Below, one piece after another: positions 23,903 through 32,400 of a stretch of 64,000 nt of DNA. The position numbers were made by a program, and so were the translations under genes. Where the stretch lies: assembly GCA_037132075.1 (NCBI GenBank), contig JBAXPV010000010.1, positions 50,188 through 114,187 of the forward strand, in the 5' to 3' direction. This stretch comes from JBAXPV01 sp037132075. Its GTDB lineage: Bacteria > Bacteroidota > Bacteroidia > Bacteroidales > CAIXZF01. Each line of letters starts with the position of its first letter. The first letter of the stretch is position 1. Under the pieces are notes generated by a model. That model saw nothing but the letters and a program-made list of their open reading frames with translations, was not told the origin of the DNA and did no database searches.

Positions 23903-26900
23903 TCAACATTGAGTCCCGATTTGAATTGTATTATAAGTTTGTCCTCCATACACGAATGATGGAGTTCCCGGGCATGGCTGTCCGATTGAAGTATTAAATG
24001 AGATTAATAGTGTGTCTGTACTTGAAGATGAGCAAGGATTGGAAACTGTCCAAATCAAAGTGTATGCAAGGCCCGACTGACCTGTAAATATTGCATTGGG
24101 AGCATGGAAGTTGCTAAATACTCCGCCAGTTCCACTTAAAACAGACCAAGTCCCTGTTTCCCCATTCCCAGGGTTATTAGCGATTAAAGTTGCAGTAGTG
24201 CCTTGCAAATTCAATTGATCAATCCCGGCATTAGCAATAGGATTGATTGGTGGGGTGTAACTTCCATTTACATCACCAAAGCATAGTCCTTTAAAATTCA
24301 CCACATTGGCTGAATTGCTTGTAAAAGAAATAGCTGGTTGCTCAAAGATCCAATCGCCAGCTACAAAAGTTGGGATAACCTGGGTATATCTTTTTGTAAT
24401 GATAAGTGCATCAGTGCTGTTAACATAACCGGAAGCATTAACGTCAGCTGCCGCCAATTTTATTCCGGTAAGAATGATTATATTCACATAGTGTTTTGCT
24501 GTTAACAGAGCATCAGTAGCGTTAATACCACCGACAGCTTTTGTTGTTTTGGCTGAAAGTGTATAAGATCCGTTTGATATGCCACAGAAGTGGTAATTAC
24601 CATTGATATCAGTGTCAGTGCTATCAACAGCAGTTCCAGTTGATGTTTTAAGATAAACTTTTGAACAGGATAAAGGACTACTTATGGGTGCATTATCATA
24701 TGTAAGTTTGCCTGAAATTGAAGATCCTGTGACACTTACGTGAACGCTATCAATACAAGATGTTCCACTATTTGTTATTGTTACAAAATAAGTAATTGAC
24801 TGTGATGGGCTTACAGCTATAGCAGCTGTAGTAGACCCAGTAGACCATATATAGGTATAATTTGAAGAAGTTGAGCCTTCGTTATAAATTACTGAGATTT
24901 CTGAGGAAGTTAATGCACGATTGTAAATGCGGACGTCATCTATTTTTCCATACCAATACAATGGCCCGCTTACGCTGTTCTGAGCTTCTGAGCCAATATT
25001 TAGACCTTCTGAGTTATTTGGATTAACAATTGATGCAGCTGTTGTTGTCCCATTCAATGTCCCGTCTAAATAAATGCTTGTCAAATTTAAGGCTGGATTA
25101 TAAATAGCAACAATATTATGCCATGTATTCAGTGAAACATTACTAGTCGAAGATAAAATGCTATTGTGGAGCCATGACCCACTATACGTAGCACCACTTT
25201 CAAAATATGCGTTTGTATTTGCTAACCTTAATAGCCAACCCGTATAGGGCATTATTCCAAGATTTTTTGAAATCAAATGTTGAAACGTTTGATATGAAGA
25301 AGCATTAAACCAAACTACCAAGCTGTAGGCAGAATTCCCCCAATTGAGTGACGGGCTATCGTTTGCATGGATATAATTACTCCCATTAAAACTATATGCT
25401 TTATTGGAAATTCCAAACCTATCAGTAGTTAGTGTTGCTCCATAAACAGTTCCATTATTGCTATTTCCACTTTCGTCATTTGCATTTCCATTGAAGGGAT
25501 AAAAAGCGACCATCCCATTTGTGGGTGTGGGCGTTGTTGCGCCAGTTATATTCAAAGTAATTGTGCCCCCAGCACATATTGTAGTGTCATTTTGAGCAAT
25601 ATGAGCTGTCATAATAGTTGCAACTGCTGGAACCCTTGCGCTTTCGCAGCTATCAAAATTGCTTACCCAAAATGTATCTGATTGGATAAGGTAAGGGGAA
25701 GTGAATGTTGCCCCTGTACCTACAACAGATCCGCCAGTTGGTGTATTGTACCATTTATATGTTGTTCCGCCACTTGCGGTTAAAGTGACTATCCCTGGCC
25801 CACAATTACTCATGTTAGCAACTAATGGGATTGGAGTAAGACAGGAATCACAATTCTGTATGTGATAAACTTTAAATAATAAACTCCCGGTATTATCAGG
25901 ATATGGATTATCTGTAAATGTAAAAGCCTGAGTACTTCCATTTCCAGTATAAAAAAACCGGTACTTATGATTTGGGTTATAAGCATCCGGTGAAGGCCTT
26001 TGTGTCGTAAGTCCATTCCATTTCCAATATCGTAACGGTATAACTGGTGGTGAATATTCATAAGCAGCATCAAGGTGATTCACCCAATTTGCAACTCCAT
26101 AGGTACCGGTAACTTCAATAAAATATGAATCATTTAAAATTGTTACAGGTGTGTAATGGCTATATGCTTGACCAAAGCTCATTGTAAATTGTTCGATAAA
26201 GACTGTATCACATAAAATAGCGGGAGGAGCGGCTCCTTCTGCTGCTAAGGACAGGATTTCTGATGGGTTTAAAGAACGACTGTAGAATCTGATATCATCA
26301 ATGTTTCCAGTCAAATATTCCCAAGCGTACAAAAATGCTCTAGCTCCGAAATAGAGCTTGTTATTGACTGTTGTTGCGTTAAATCCTCCATCATTCACGT
26401 ATATACTTGAACAATTGTAAGCACCGTCAATATATAAATTAATAAGATGTGTTGTGTCATTATACTCAAAATAAATATGTCGCCAAGAATTAAAGGAGTA
26501 AGATGTGGATGTAAGAAGACTATAACCATTATTATTTGCAATTTGTTTTCTGATATATATTTTGCCAAGATCTGTTCCATACCCCATTCTGTTACAATAA
26601 AGACTATTGTAACTCGCAAATGTTGGATAGCTTACCATAGGAGTAGTATCCTGTACCCAAAATGAAATTGAGTAAGAAGGGATGTTCCCAACTAGAGCAT
26701 TTATATAGTCATTCCCGTCAAAGTGGTATGCACTATTGGAATTTCCGAATCTATCTGAAGTTAATGTGGCGCCATAAACCATACAATTTAGCCCATTCCC
26801 GCTTGCATCATTCGCATTCCCATTAAAGGGATACCAGGCAACCAGGCCATTGGTTGGAATTTGTGCATTCGTCAAGCCAAACAATAAAACCGCCAATAGA

Positions 26901-26920
26901 AAAGTAATTGTTGTTTTCAT
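23903..26920 (-). CDS. Large secreted LamG/dockerin-like protein, interrupted before its FISUMP end
   Basis: 1005 residues with a signal peptide (ITFLLAVLLFGLTNAQ). Two LamG/concanavalin-like domains open with GLVAWYPFNGNANDASGNG (about 24-230) and GMVAFYPFNGNANDESGNS (about 468-690). Ig-like segments follow, then a dockerin-like pair of helices (GINATDALLTAKHY, ADVNASGYVNSTDALIITKR), and finally FVYGGQTYNTIQIGTQC, the start of a FISUMP domain cut by TGA at 23903-23905. Probably a surface protein that binds glycans. It is preceded by a 370-bp leader containing a structured RNA with terminator. Codon use and base composition look A+T-rich beside neighbours. Confidence 0.8.
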   Translation of the reverse strand: MKTTITFLLAVLLFGLTNAQIPTNGLVAWYPFNGNANDASGNGLNCMVYGATLTSDRFGNSNSAYHFDGNDYINALVGNIPSYSISFWVQDTTPMVSYPTFASYNSLYCNRMGYGTDLGKIYIRKQIANNNGYSLLTSTSYSFNSWRHIYFEYNDTTHLINLYIDGAYNCSSIYVNDGGFNATTVNNKLYFGARAFLYAWEYLTGNIDDIRFYSRSLNPSEILSLAAEGAAPPAILCDTVFIEQFTMSFGQAYSHYTPVTILNDSYFIEVTGTYGVANWVNHLDAAYEYSPPVIPLRYWKWNGLTTQRPSPDAYNPNHKYRFFYTGNGSTQAFTFTDNPYPDNTGSLLFKVYHIQNCDSCLTPIPLVANMSNCGPGIVTLTASGGTTYKWYNTPTGGSVVGTGATFTSPYLIQSDTFWVSNFDSCESARVPAVATIMTAHIAQNDTTICAGGTITLNITGATTPTPTNGMVAFYPFNGNANDESGNSNNGTVYGATLTTDRFGISNKAYSFNGSNYIHANDSPSLNWGNSAYSLVVWFNASSYQTFQHLISKNLGIMPYTGWLLRLANTNAYFESGATYSGSWLHNSILSSTSNVSLNTWHNIVAIYNPALNLTSIYLDGTLNGTTTAASIVNPNNSEGLNIGSEAQNSVSGPLYWYGKIDDVRIYNRALTSSEISVIYNEGSTSSNYTYIWSTGSTTAAIAVSPSQSITYFVTITNSGTSCIDSVHVSVTGSSISGKLTYDNAPISSPLSCSKVYLKTSTGTAVDSTDTDINGNYHFCGISNGSYTLSAKTTKAVGGINATDALLTAKHYVNIIILTGIKLAAADVNASGYVNSTDALIITKRYTQVIPTFVAGDWIFEQPAISFTSNSANVVNFKGLCFGDVNGSYTPPINPIANAGIDQLNLQGTTATLIANNPGNGETGTWSVLSGTGGVFSNFHAPNAIFTGQSGLAYTLIWTVSNPCSSSSTDTLLISFNTSIGQPCPGTPSFVYGGQTYNTIQIGTQC

Positions 26921-26969
26921 GAGTTTAGATTATTAGGTGATGGAATCCGAAAAAAAATCTGTTTTGGAC

Positions 26970-27019
26970 AAAAAAAATGGGCGTGCCCTCCGCATTTTAC
27001 CAGCTAAAGAGGCACCGCC
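26970..27019 (-). terminator. Intrinsic terminator with alternative pairing
   Basis: On the minus strand GGCGGTGCC (27019-27011) pairs with GGCACGCC (26987-26980) with one bulge, around a 23-base loop, and is followed by CATTTTTTTT (eight T at 26977-26970). It lies 50 bases before the start of the LamG gene. Its 5' arm can instead pair with ACCGCCAA at 27112-27105. Confidence 0.75.
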
Positions 27020-27112
27020 AAGGAGCCCATCAGGACAGATAATAGCTTCGAACACACCCTTTCGGATGTGTTTCATCTGCTATTCCTTCCTGATTTGAAA
27101 AATTTTGGCGGT
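26970..27112 (-). ncRNA. Structured leader RNA candidate (attenuator/riboswitch-like)
   Basis: The 370-bp gap between dinD and the LamG gene has no ORF but, read on the minus strand, a strongly foldable RNA. ACCGCCAA (27112-27105) pairs with TTGGCGGT (27021-27014). Inside, ATCAGGA (27094-27088) pairs with TCCTGAT (27035-27029), AATAGC with GCTATT, and AACACA with TGTGTT, capped by CC-GAAA-GG, a GNRA tetraloop that fits only this strand. The outer pairing and the terminator hairpin share bases and exclude each other. A promoter-like box lies upstream at 27235. It either controls the downstream gene or is a stand-alone RNA of about 250 bases. I recognise no Rfam family; SRP RNA was considered and set aside. 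Confidence 0.6.
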
Positions 27113-27234
27113 TTTCTTTAGAAGAATGCTTGAAACACAGTTTCTATGTTATTTTAGATCTTGTTACATTGTTATTTTTTTTCGTTTGTAATTGATTATT
27201 AAAAGTTTAAATGTCATTTTGACTATTACTCTCT

Positions 27235-27242
27235 CAAAGATA
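27235..27242 (-). promoter_or_regulatory. -7 box for the leader RNA / LamG gene
   Basis: Minus-strand TATCTTTG fits TAnnTTTG. TTG at 27267-27265 lies 22 bases upstream as a possible -33 element. Transcription would start near 27228, just past the dinD stop, giving a leader of about 310 bases. Confidence 0.4.
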
Positions 27243-27289
27243 TAAAATAAACGGTATCAATTTTCAATGATTTATATATAAATTTGAAA

Positions 27290-28144
27290 TTACTTCTTGC
27301 CGTGACTGCCTTTTTTAAGTTTCTTTTTGGCAATCTCTTTGTCAGCCGTCTTAACCCTCCGTTCGAGTTTTTTTATATCCTCTTCAGGAGGTAATTCTTC
27401 CGGTTTGATTCCACTTTTACTTAACAACCCTCTTACGTTCCTGTTATTTTTGAGGTGTTCATTTGTAATGGCCTTTTCCCATTTATAATTGTTTTTCCTG
27501 ACATTGAAATTAGTTATTTCAGTGGCAAGGTCCTTTGCTTTAATGGTAATTGTTGGGAGGAAATCTGCTAAGGGCCGGTTTTCCGGTATTCCTAATTTGT
27601 GCTTCATCGCCAGTGTATTGTAACCACCAAATAAAGCACCATCACCCTTACTGCGTATATTTGCAAATCCTTTGTTGTCAACTCCGCGTTCGAAAATATT
27701 CTTTGAAAGTTCAGTTTCAGTGGCCAATAATTTTTCTCTTGCCTGTAATCGTTCCATTAGTGCAATTCGGTCTTCCAACAGTTCCTGTTTTCGGGTTTGG
27801 ATAGCAAAGTAACTTTGAGCAAAAGCGATTTGATCCTTTTTTGGATCACCGTTTTGAGCGATCAGGTAACTGGCATAGCGCGTAAGCATGATATCCTCAA
27901 CCTCTCTTTGCCCACCCTTTCCGATTTCGATCATTTTGTTGACGTCAACAAAATGATCAATCACAGTCTGGCGGGAGGTTTCGCATGATTGCCTGGCTTT
28001 ATCAACAACATTTAAGAAATTACGCCATTCGGAATATCCTAATAATTGTTGCAATTCTCGAGCAAACCAAAATTCTATGCCATCCTGTTCATAGGCGGCT
28101 TCTTCAAATGTTCTGTTGAGCCGAGTAATGATTTCTTTTTCCAT
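27290..28144 (-). CDS. dinD: DNA damage-inducible protein D
   Basis: 284 residues. The N-terminal BRO-N-like half has the DinD signatures GIEFWFARELQQLLGYSEW, NVVDKARQSC, EDIMLTRYASYLIAQNGD and FAQSYFAIQTRKQE. The C-terminal half is helical and lysine-rich (tail KKKLKKGSHGKK). In Escherichia coli dinD is an SOS gene whose product inhibits RecA; here only homology is seen and no LexA-type box was found. It lies in the accessory segment. A 30-bp perfect palindrome at 27929-27958 falls within codons for DHFVDVNKMI. Confidence 0.9.
   Translation of the reverse strand: MEKEIITRLNRTFEEAAYEQDGIEFWFARELQQLLGYSEWRNFLNVVDKARQSCETSRQTVIDHFVDVNKMIEIGKGGQREVEDIMLTRYASYLIAQNGDPKKDQIAFAQSYFAIQTRKQELLEDRIALMERLQAREKLLATETELSKNIFERGVDNKGFANIRSKGDGALFGGYNTLAMKHKLGIPENRPLADFLPTITIKAKDLATEITNFNVRKNNYKWEKAITNEHLKNNRNVRGLLSKSGIKPEELPPEEDIKKLERRVKTADKEIAKKKLKKGSHGKK
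27929..27958. repeat. 30-bp perfect palindrome within dinD
   Basis: Half-site GATCATTTTGTTGAC is followed directly by its exact complement, with no spacer. The match stops at the next base pair. On the dinD strand it encodes IDHFVDVNKMIE, a region conserved among DinD proteins, so the palindrome coexists with coding constraint. Confidence 0.85.
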
Positions 28145-28173
28145 GTTTCTCTTTTCCCATTTTCAAGAAGTAT

Positions 28174-28181
28174 CAAAGATA
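28174..28181 (-). promoter_or_regulatory. -7 box for dinD
   Basis: Minus-strand TATCTTTG fits TAnnTTTG, 30 bases upstream of the dinD ATG. TTG at 28205-28203 is a possible -33 element at 21 bases. Confidence 0.45.
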
Positions 28182-28217
28182 GAAAAATTTACTGTTTAAT
28201 ACAACATGCTTGTCCAA

Positions 28218-29405
28218 CTATCCACAGCTCATTTCGCCAGCGTTCTTCTTGGCTGACAATAAGTTATAAGCTCCTTTAACCACAACTTTTGCAGTATTGA
28301 CATCGAAATTCTCCGGTAGGATTATCTCGGTGAATCCACCATCAGTCACTCCTTTTTTAATTTCAATCATCCGGTATTCGGTGAAGGCTTTGCCGCCTTC
28401 TTCTTTGTCCTTGACGAAAACGAAAATATAATCTTTGTCATCGAAGTTGACCACGGCTTCTGCAGGTACTGCTGTCACTTTGTTGATGGAGGACTCAATA
28501 ATCGCGTTGACATACATCCCCGGAAGCACATTTTTGCAAGTCTCAGTGACATTGGCATAAACTTTAAAAGATTTGTCAACATTGATGGCTTTTCCCGTCT
28601 GGTAAATCGCCGCTTCATGTTGTTCTGCTTCGTTGTTGATGAAGAAATGCAACTTCTGACCAATAGAAACTTTATCTGCATCTTTCTCGAAAAGCGTCAG
28701 TTCCAGGATGAGATTGTCGCTGTTGATGATCTCAAACAATACATCAGAGGGTGAAACGGATTTTCCAACGTTAACATTTACTGTTTTAACATTTCCTGAG
28801 ATCGGAGATACTATGGAAACAGTCCGGCTGATGTTGCTCTCCAGCAGTCCTGCCGGATTAATCCCTATCATGGAAAGCTTTTGTTCCAGGGCCCTTAACT
28901 GGGCTTTCAGATTTTTATATTCGGAGGTGACTTGCTGGACATTTTTCTGGGAATATACGTCCTCTTTATATAGATCTGTATGGCGATTATATTCAGCCTC
29001 CGCATAATCAAGCTTGTTTCGGGTTTCCAGGTAATTCTGTTGCAAGTCGATGAATTCCTGGTTTTCAATGATAGCAAGTGTTTGTCCTTTGCTAACCGCA
29101 CTTCCGGGCATCAGCAGTGTGCTTTTAATGAAGCCACCCATTGGCATGCAAACGGTGGCTAGGTTTTGTGGACTGACCGATACCAAGCCACTTACTTTCA
29201 ATGAACCGCTTAAGTCCATCATCGCTATGGTTCCGGTGGTGATATTCGCCAGTTTGGCCTGGTCGGCGCGTACTTCCACGATATCTTCTGGTAAATTTTC
29301 AGCGTCCTTGGCCTCAGTGCCTCCGGTCTTTTTTTCGGTGCATGAGAAAAGGATGAAGGATGATATATAAAGGATGGTGACGAATATAATATTGTTACGT
29401 TTCAT
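28218..29405 (-). CDS. RND efflux periplasmic adaptor (CusB/CzcB type), lipoprotein
   Basis: 395 residues from the ATG at 29405, which gives MKRNNIIFVTILYISSFILFSCTEKK, a lipoprotein signal with lipobox FSC; the longer frame to 29444 would overlap the pump gene. The barrel-sandwich hybrid has GSAVSKGQTLAIIENQEFID and IVSPISGNVKTVNVNVGKSV around a coiled-coil hairpin, followed by the beta-barrel and membrane-proximal domains (NVLPGMYVNAII). It bridges pump and outer-membrane channel. It begins 10 bp after the CzcA-TolC fusion. The last residues (LLSAKKNAGEMSCG) are encoded by the right copy of the 36-bp repeat. Confidence 0.92.
   Translation of the reverse strand: MKRNNIIFVTILYISSFILFSCTEKKTGGTEAKDAENLPEDIVEVRADQAKLANITTGTIAMMDLSGSLKVSGLVSVSPQNLATVCMPMGGFIKSTLLMPGSAVSKGQTLAIIENQEFIDLQQNYLETRNKLDYAEAEYNRHTDLYKEDVYSQKNVQQVTSEYKNLKAQLRALEQKLSMIGINPAGLLESNISRTVSIVSPISGNVKTVNVNVGKSVSPSDVLFEIINSDNLILELTLFEKDADKVSIGQKLHFFINNEAEQHEAAIYQTGKAINVDKSFKVYANVTETCKNVLPGMYVNAIIESSINKVTAVPAEAVVNFDDKDYIFVFVKDKEEGGKAFTEYRMIEIKKGVTDGGFTEIILPENFDVNTAKVVVKGAYNLLSAKKNAGEMSCG
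28225..28260. repeat. 36-bp repeat, right copy
   Basis: Begins CAGCTCATTTCG and ends GTTCTTCTTGGCTGACAAT; 32 of 36 bases match 22664-22699 in the same orientation. It overlaps the 3' end of the adaptor gene, a position typical for integration sites. Confidence 0.75.
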
Positions 29406-29415
29406 AGTAAATTGA

Positions 29416-32400
29416 TTAAAATATTTTACCACTGATAAAATCAATATTGATCAGGGTTTGGTTATAATTGTTGAGTGCCTCAAGGTAATTTTGTTTGATT
29501 GACATCGCTGTATTCAGGCTCATCACATAATCCAGGTAATCTACAGCGCCGGCTTTAAAGCTCAGATTCGCCTGGCTGATGATAAGGTCTGCTTCAGCAT
29601 TGGCTTGCTGTTCATAATAATTGACGCTGCTTGAATATTTGTTGTATTCGTCGAGTAAAGCCTGGTAGTTATCCCTGCTCGACTTCGCCAGGGCTTCAGC
29701 TTCATTGCGGGCAATCTGTTCCCGGATGCCTGCCGCTTTAATCTTCGAAGTATTTGGGATAAACCACAGGGGGATGGTGATGCCCGCCTGAAGGCCGGTG
29801 AACCTGTCGCTGCTGCCAAAAGTCCTCCCTGCACCATTTATTTCCTGTGTTCCAATGATCGTCTGACTAAAATATCCCACACTAAGATCCGGAAGCATCT
29901 TACTGAACTCTACTTTTTTTTGCAGCCGCATGACCTCTGCCTCTTCTGCTGCACGCGACAGTGAGGCATTTTGCGTCAATGACAAGGTATCTGGCAATAC
30001 CGAAAACCCAAGTCGTTTTAACTGGGTATCAGCAGGCGAGAACTCCTCCTTTGAGTTCAGCAGAATTTGCAACTTATGTTTGTATATTCCGATGTCAGCA
30101 TTGAGCTGGTTGAGTTCATTTTTTATTTCCAGGCTTAATGAGCGAGCTGTGATCATTTCCAGGCGATTTGTTTCACCTGCTTTGGCACGAAGTTCAGCTG
30201 CCCGACTCAGGCCCGAAAATAAACTATCCTTTGTCTGCATCTGTCTCGAGCGGGAATACAGGTAAACCAACTGCCAGTAAACCTGCTTCACTTGTGTCGC
30301 AACTTCCAGCTGTTGCGCCTTTTCCTGGTATTGGCTGCTTTTCACATTGGCCCTGGCCAGGCGTTGTTGGTTCACATACACTGACGGAAAAGCAAAAGAC
30401 TGGCTGATCGTAAAACTATTGTCATTCGTATTGGAATTAAACTGTCCGTATTGCCCGTCAATCGAGGTTTTTGGGATATCCCAGGCAGCGCCTTTCTGTG
30501 CAGCTTGTTCTTTAACAGTCAGGGCTGCAGTATGCAGTGTATAATTTTTATCCAAAGCCATCTGTATGGCATCTTGCAAGGACAACGTCCTGCTTTTTGC
30601 CGGCTGAGCATGACTGATGTAAGTGGTGCCTGTCAATAGCAGAACCAGCAGCATCAGTGCTTTTGTCTTATTTGATTTCATGGAAAATTTGAAACTTATA
30701 GAAGAAAAGAAAATATAGAAAACAGGTAGTACCAATAGCGTCAGCAAGGTTGCAGTGATGAGTCCTCCGATGACAACGGTGGCCAGGGGTTTCTGGACTT
30801 CAGCTCCTGCCGAAACAGATAAAGCCATAGGCAAGAAACCTAAAGAGGCAACTGCTGCCGTCATGATCACAGGTCTTAAGCGGCTGTGCAGGCCTTTCCT
30901 TACCCTTTCTGTTATATCCGTGACACCCTCTTTCTCAAGCCGGTTAAACTCCGCGATGAGCACAATGCCATTCAATACGGCAACGCCAAACAAAGCGATA
31001 AATCCCACCCCAGCCGAAATCGAGAAGTTCATTCCCCGCATCCATAAGGCAATAACACCGCCAATGGCCGACATCGGCACAGCAGTGAAAATAAGCAGGC
31101 TTTGTTTTACTGAATTAAAAGTAAAATACAGGAGGATAAAGATCAGCAACAAGGCTACAGGGACTGCGATGGCCAACCGGTTCCTGGCAGCTTCCAGATT
31201 CTGGAATTGTCCGCCATAAGAGATATAATATCCAACGGGCATCATGACTTTCTTGTCGACCAGGCCTGAAACCTCTGTGATGACGCTTTGAACATCCCGG
31301 TTACGGACATTAAATCCTACCGTGATCCGTCGTTTGGTATCCTCACGTGAGACCTGGGCCGGGCCCGATTTAATATCGACATCCGCAACCTGTTCAAAAG
31401 GGATCAGGCCTCCGTTGGGCAGAGCCACACTGAGGTTCTTCACATCATCAAGGCTTTGGCGATAGTCTTTGTCAAGCCGAACGACCAGGGCAAAGCGTTT
31501 TTCTTCATCAAATACTACCCCAGCCTGGCTCCCGGCAAAGGCAGCCCTAAGCACACGGTTCACCTCGTCGACCGAAAGACCATATTGTGCCAGGCGATCC
31601 CGGTTGTAAGTTACCTGGACCTGGGCCAGGCCAGTGACCTTCTCTACGTTGATGTCTTCAACACCGCCAACTGCACTGATGATTTTCTCAACTTCCGTTG
31701 CTTTCTCCGCCAGGATCGTAAGGTCATCCCCAAAAATTTTGATGGCAATATCCTGTTTAGAGCCTGACATAAACTCATTAAACCGCATCTGTATGGGTTG
31801 CTGAAACTCAAACTTAACTCCTGCCAGGGTAACCAGTTTGTCTTTCATTTTGTCCACGAGCTCTTCCCTGGTTTTTGCAGATGTCCATTCACTCTTGTCC
31901 TTGAGCGTGATGATATAATCCCCGGTTTCCATTGGGGTAGGGTCGGTCGGAATTTCTCCTGCCCCGATTTTGCAAACGGCATGTTTCACTTCCGGGAAGT
32001 TGTCAATCAGGATTTTATTGGCTTTTTTTACCTGGTCGATGGTATTGGTGAGTGATCCTCCCTGCAAGGTCATGACGCCTGCTGCAAGGTCGCCTTCTTC
32101 GAGTTGCGGGATGAATTCTCCGCCCAATCGGGTAAACAGGAAAAGGCTGCAAAGAAAGATTGTGATTGCTGTTATGGTAACGAATAATTTTCTCCTGAGG
32201 GCGAAGTCCAGCAAGGGATCGAAGCCTTGGTGCATTTTTTCCATTAAGGTGTCAGAGAAATTACGCTTATGAGTAGTTTTTTTACTCAAAAACAGCGCTG
32301 AAGCCATGGGTACATAGGTAAGAGACAATATTGCAGCGCCTAAAAGAGCAAATGCCACAACTTCCGCCATCGGCCTGAACATTTTCCCTTCAATCCCCAC

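Noticed and set aside
26970..27112. SRP (4.5S) RNA, because the minus strand contains GGAAGGAATAGCAG
   Set aside because: The matching 5' strand of the SRP apical helix is missing and the bases pair in a different hairpin.
29405..29444. Upstream start of the efflux adaptor at 29444
   Set aside because: It would overlap the pump gene and spoil the lipoprotein signal that begins at 29405.
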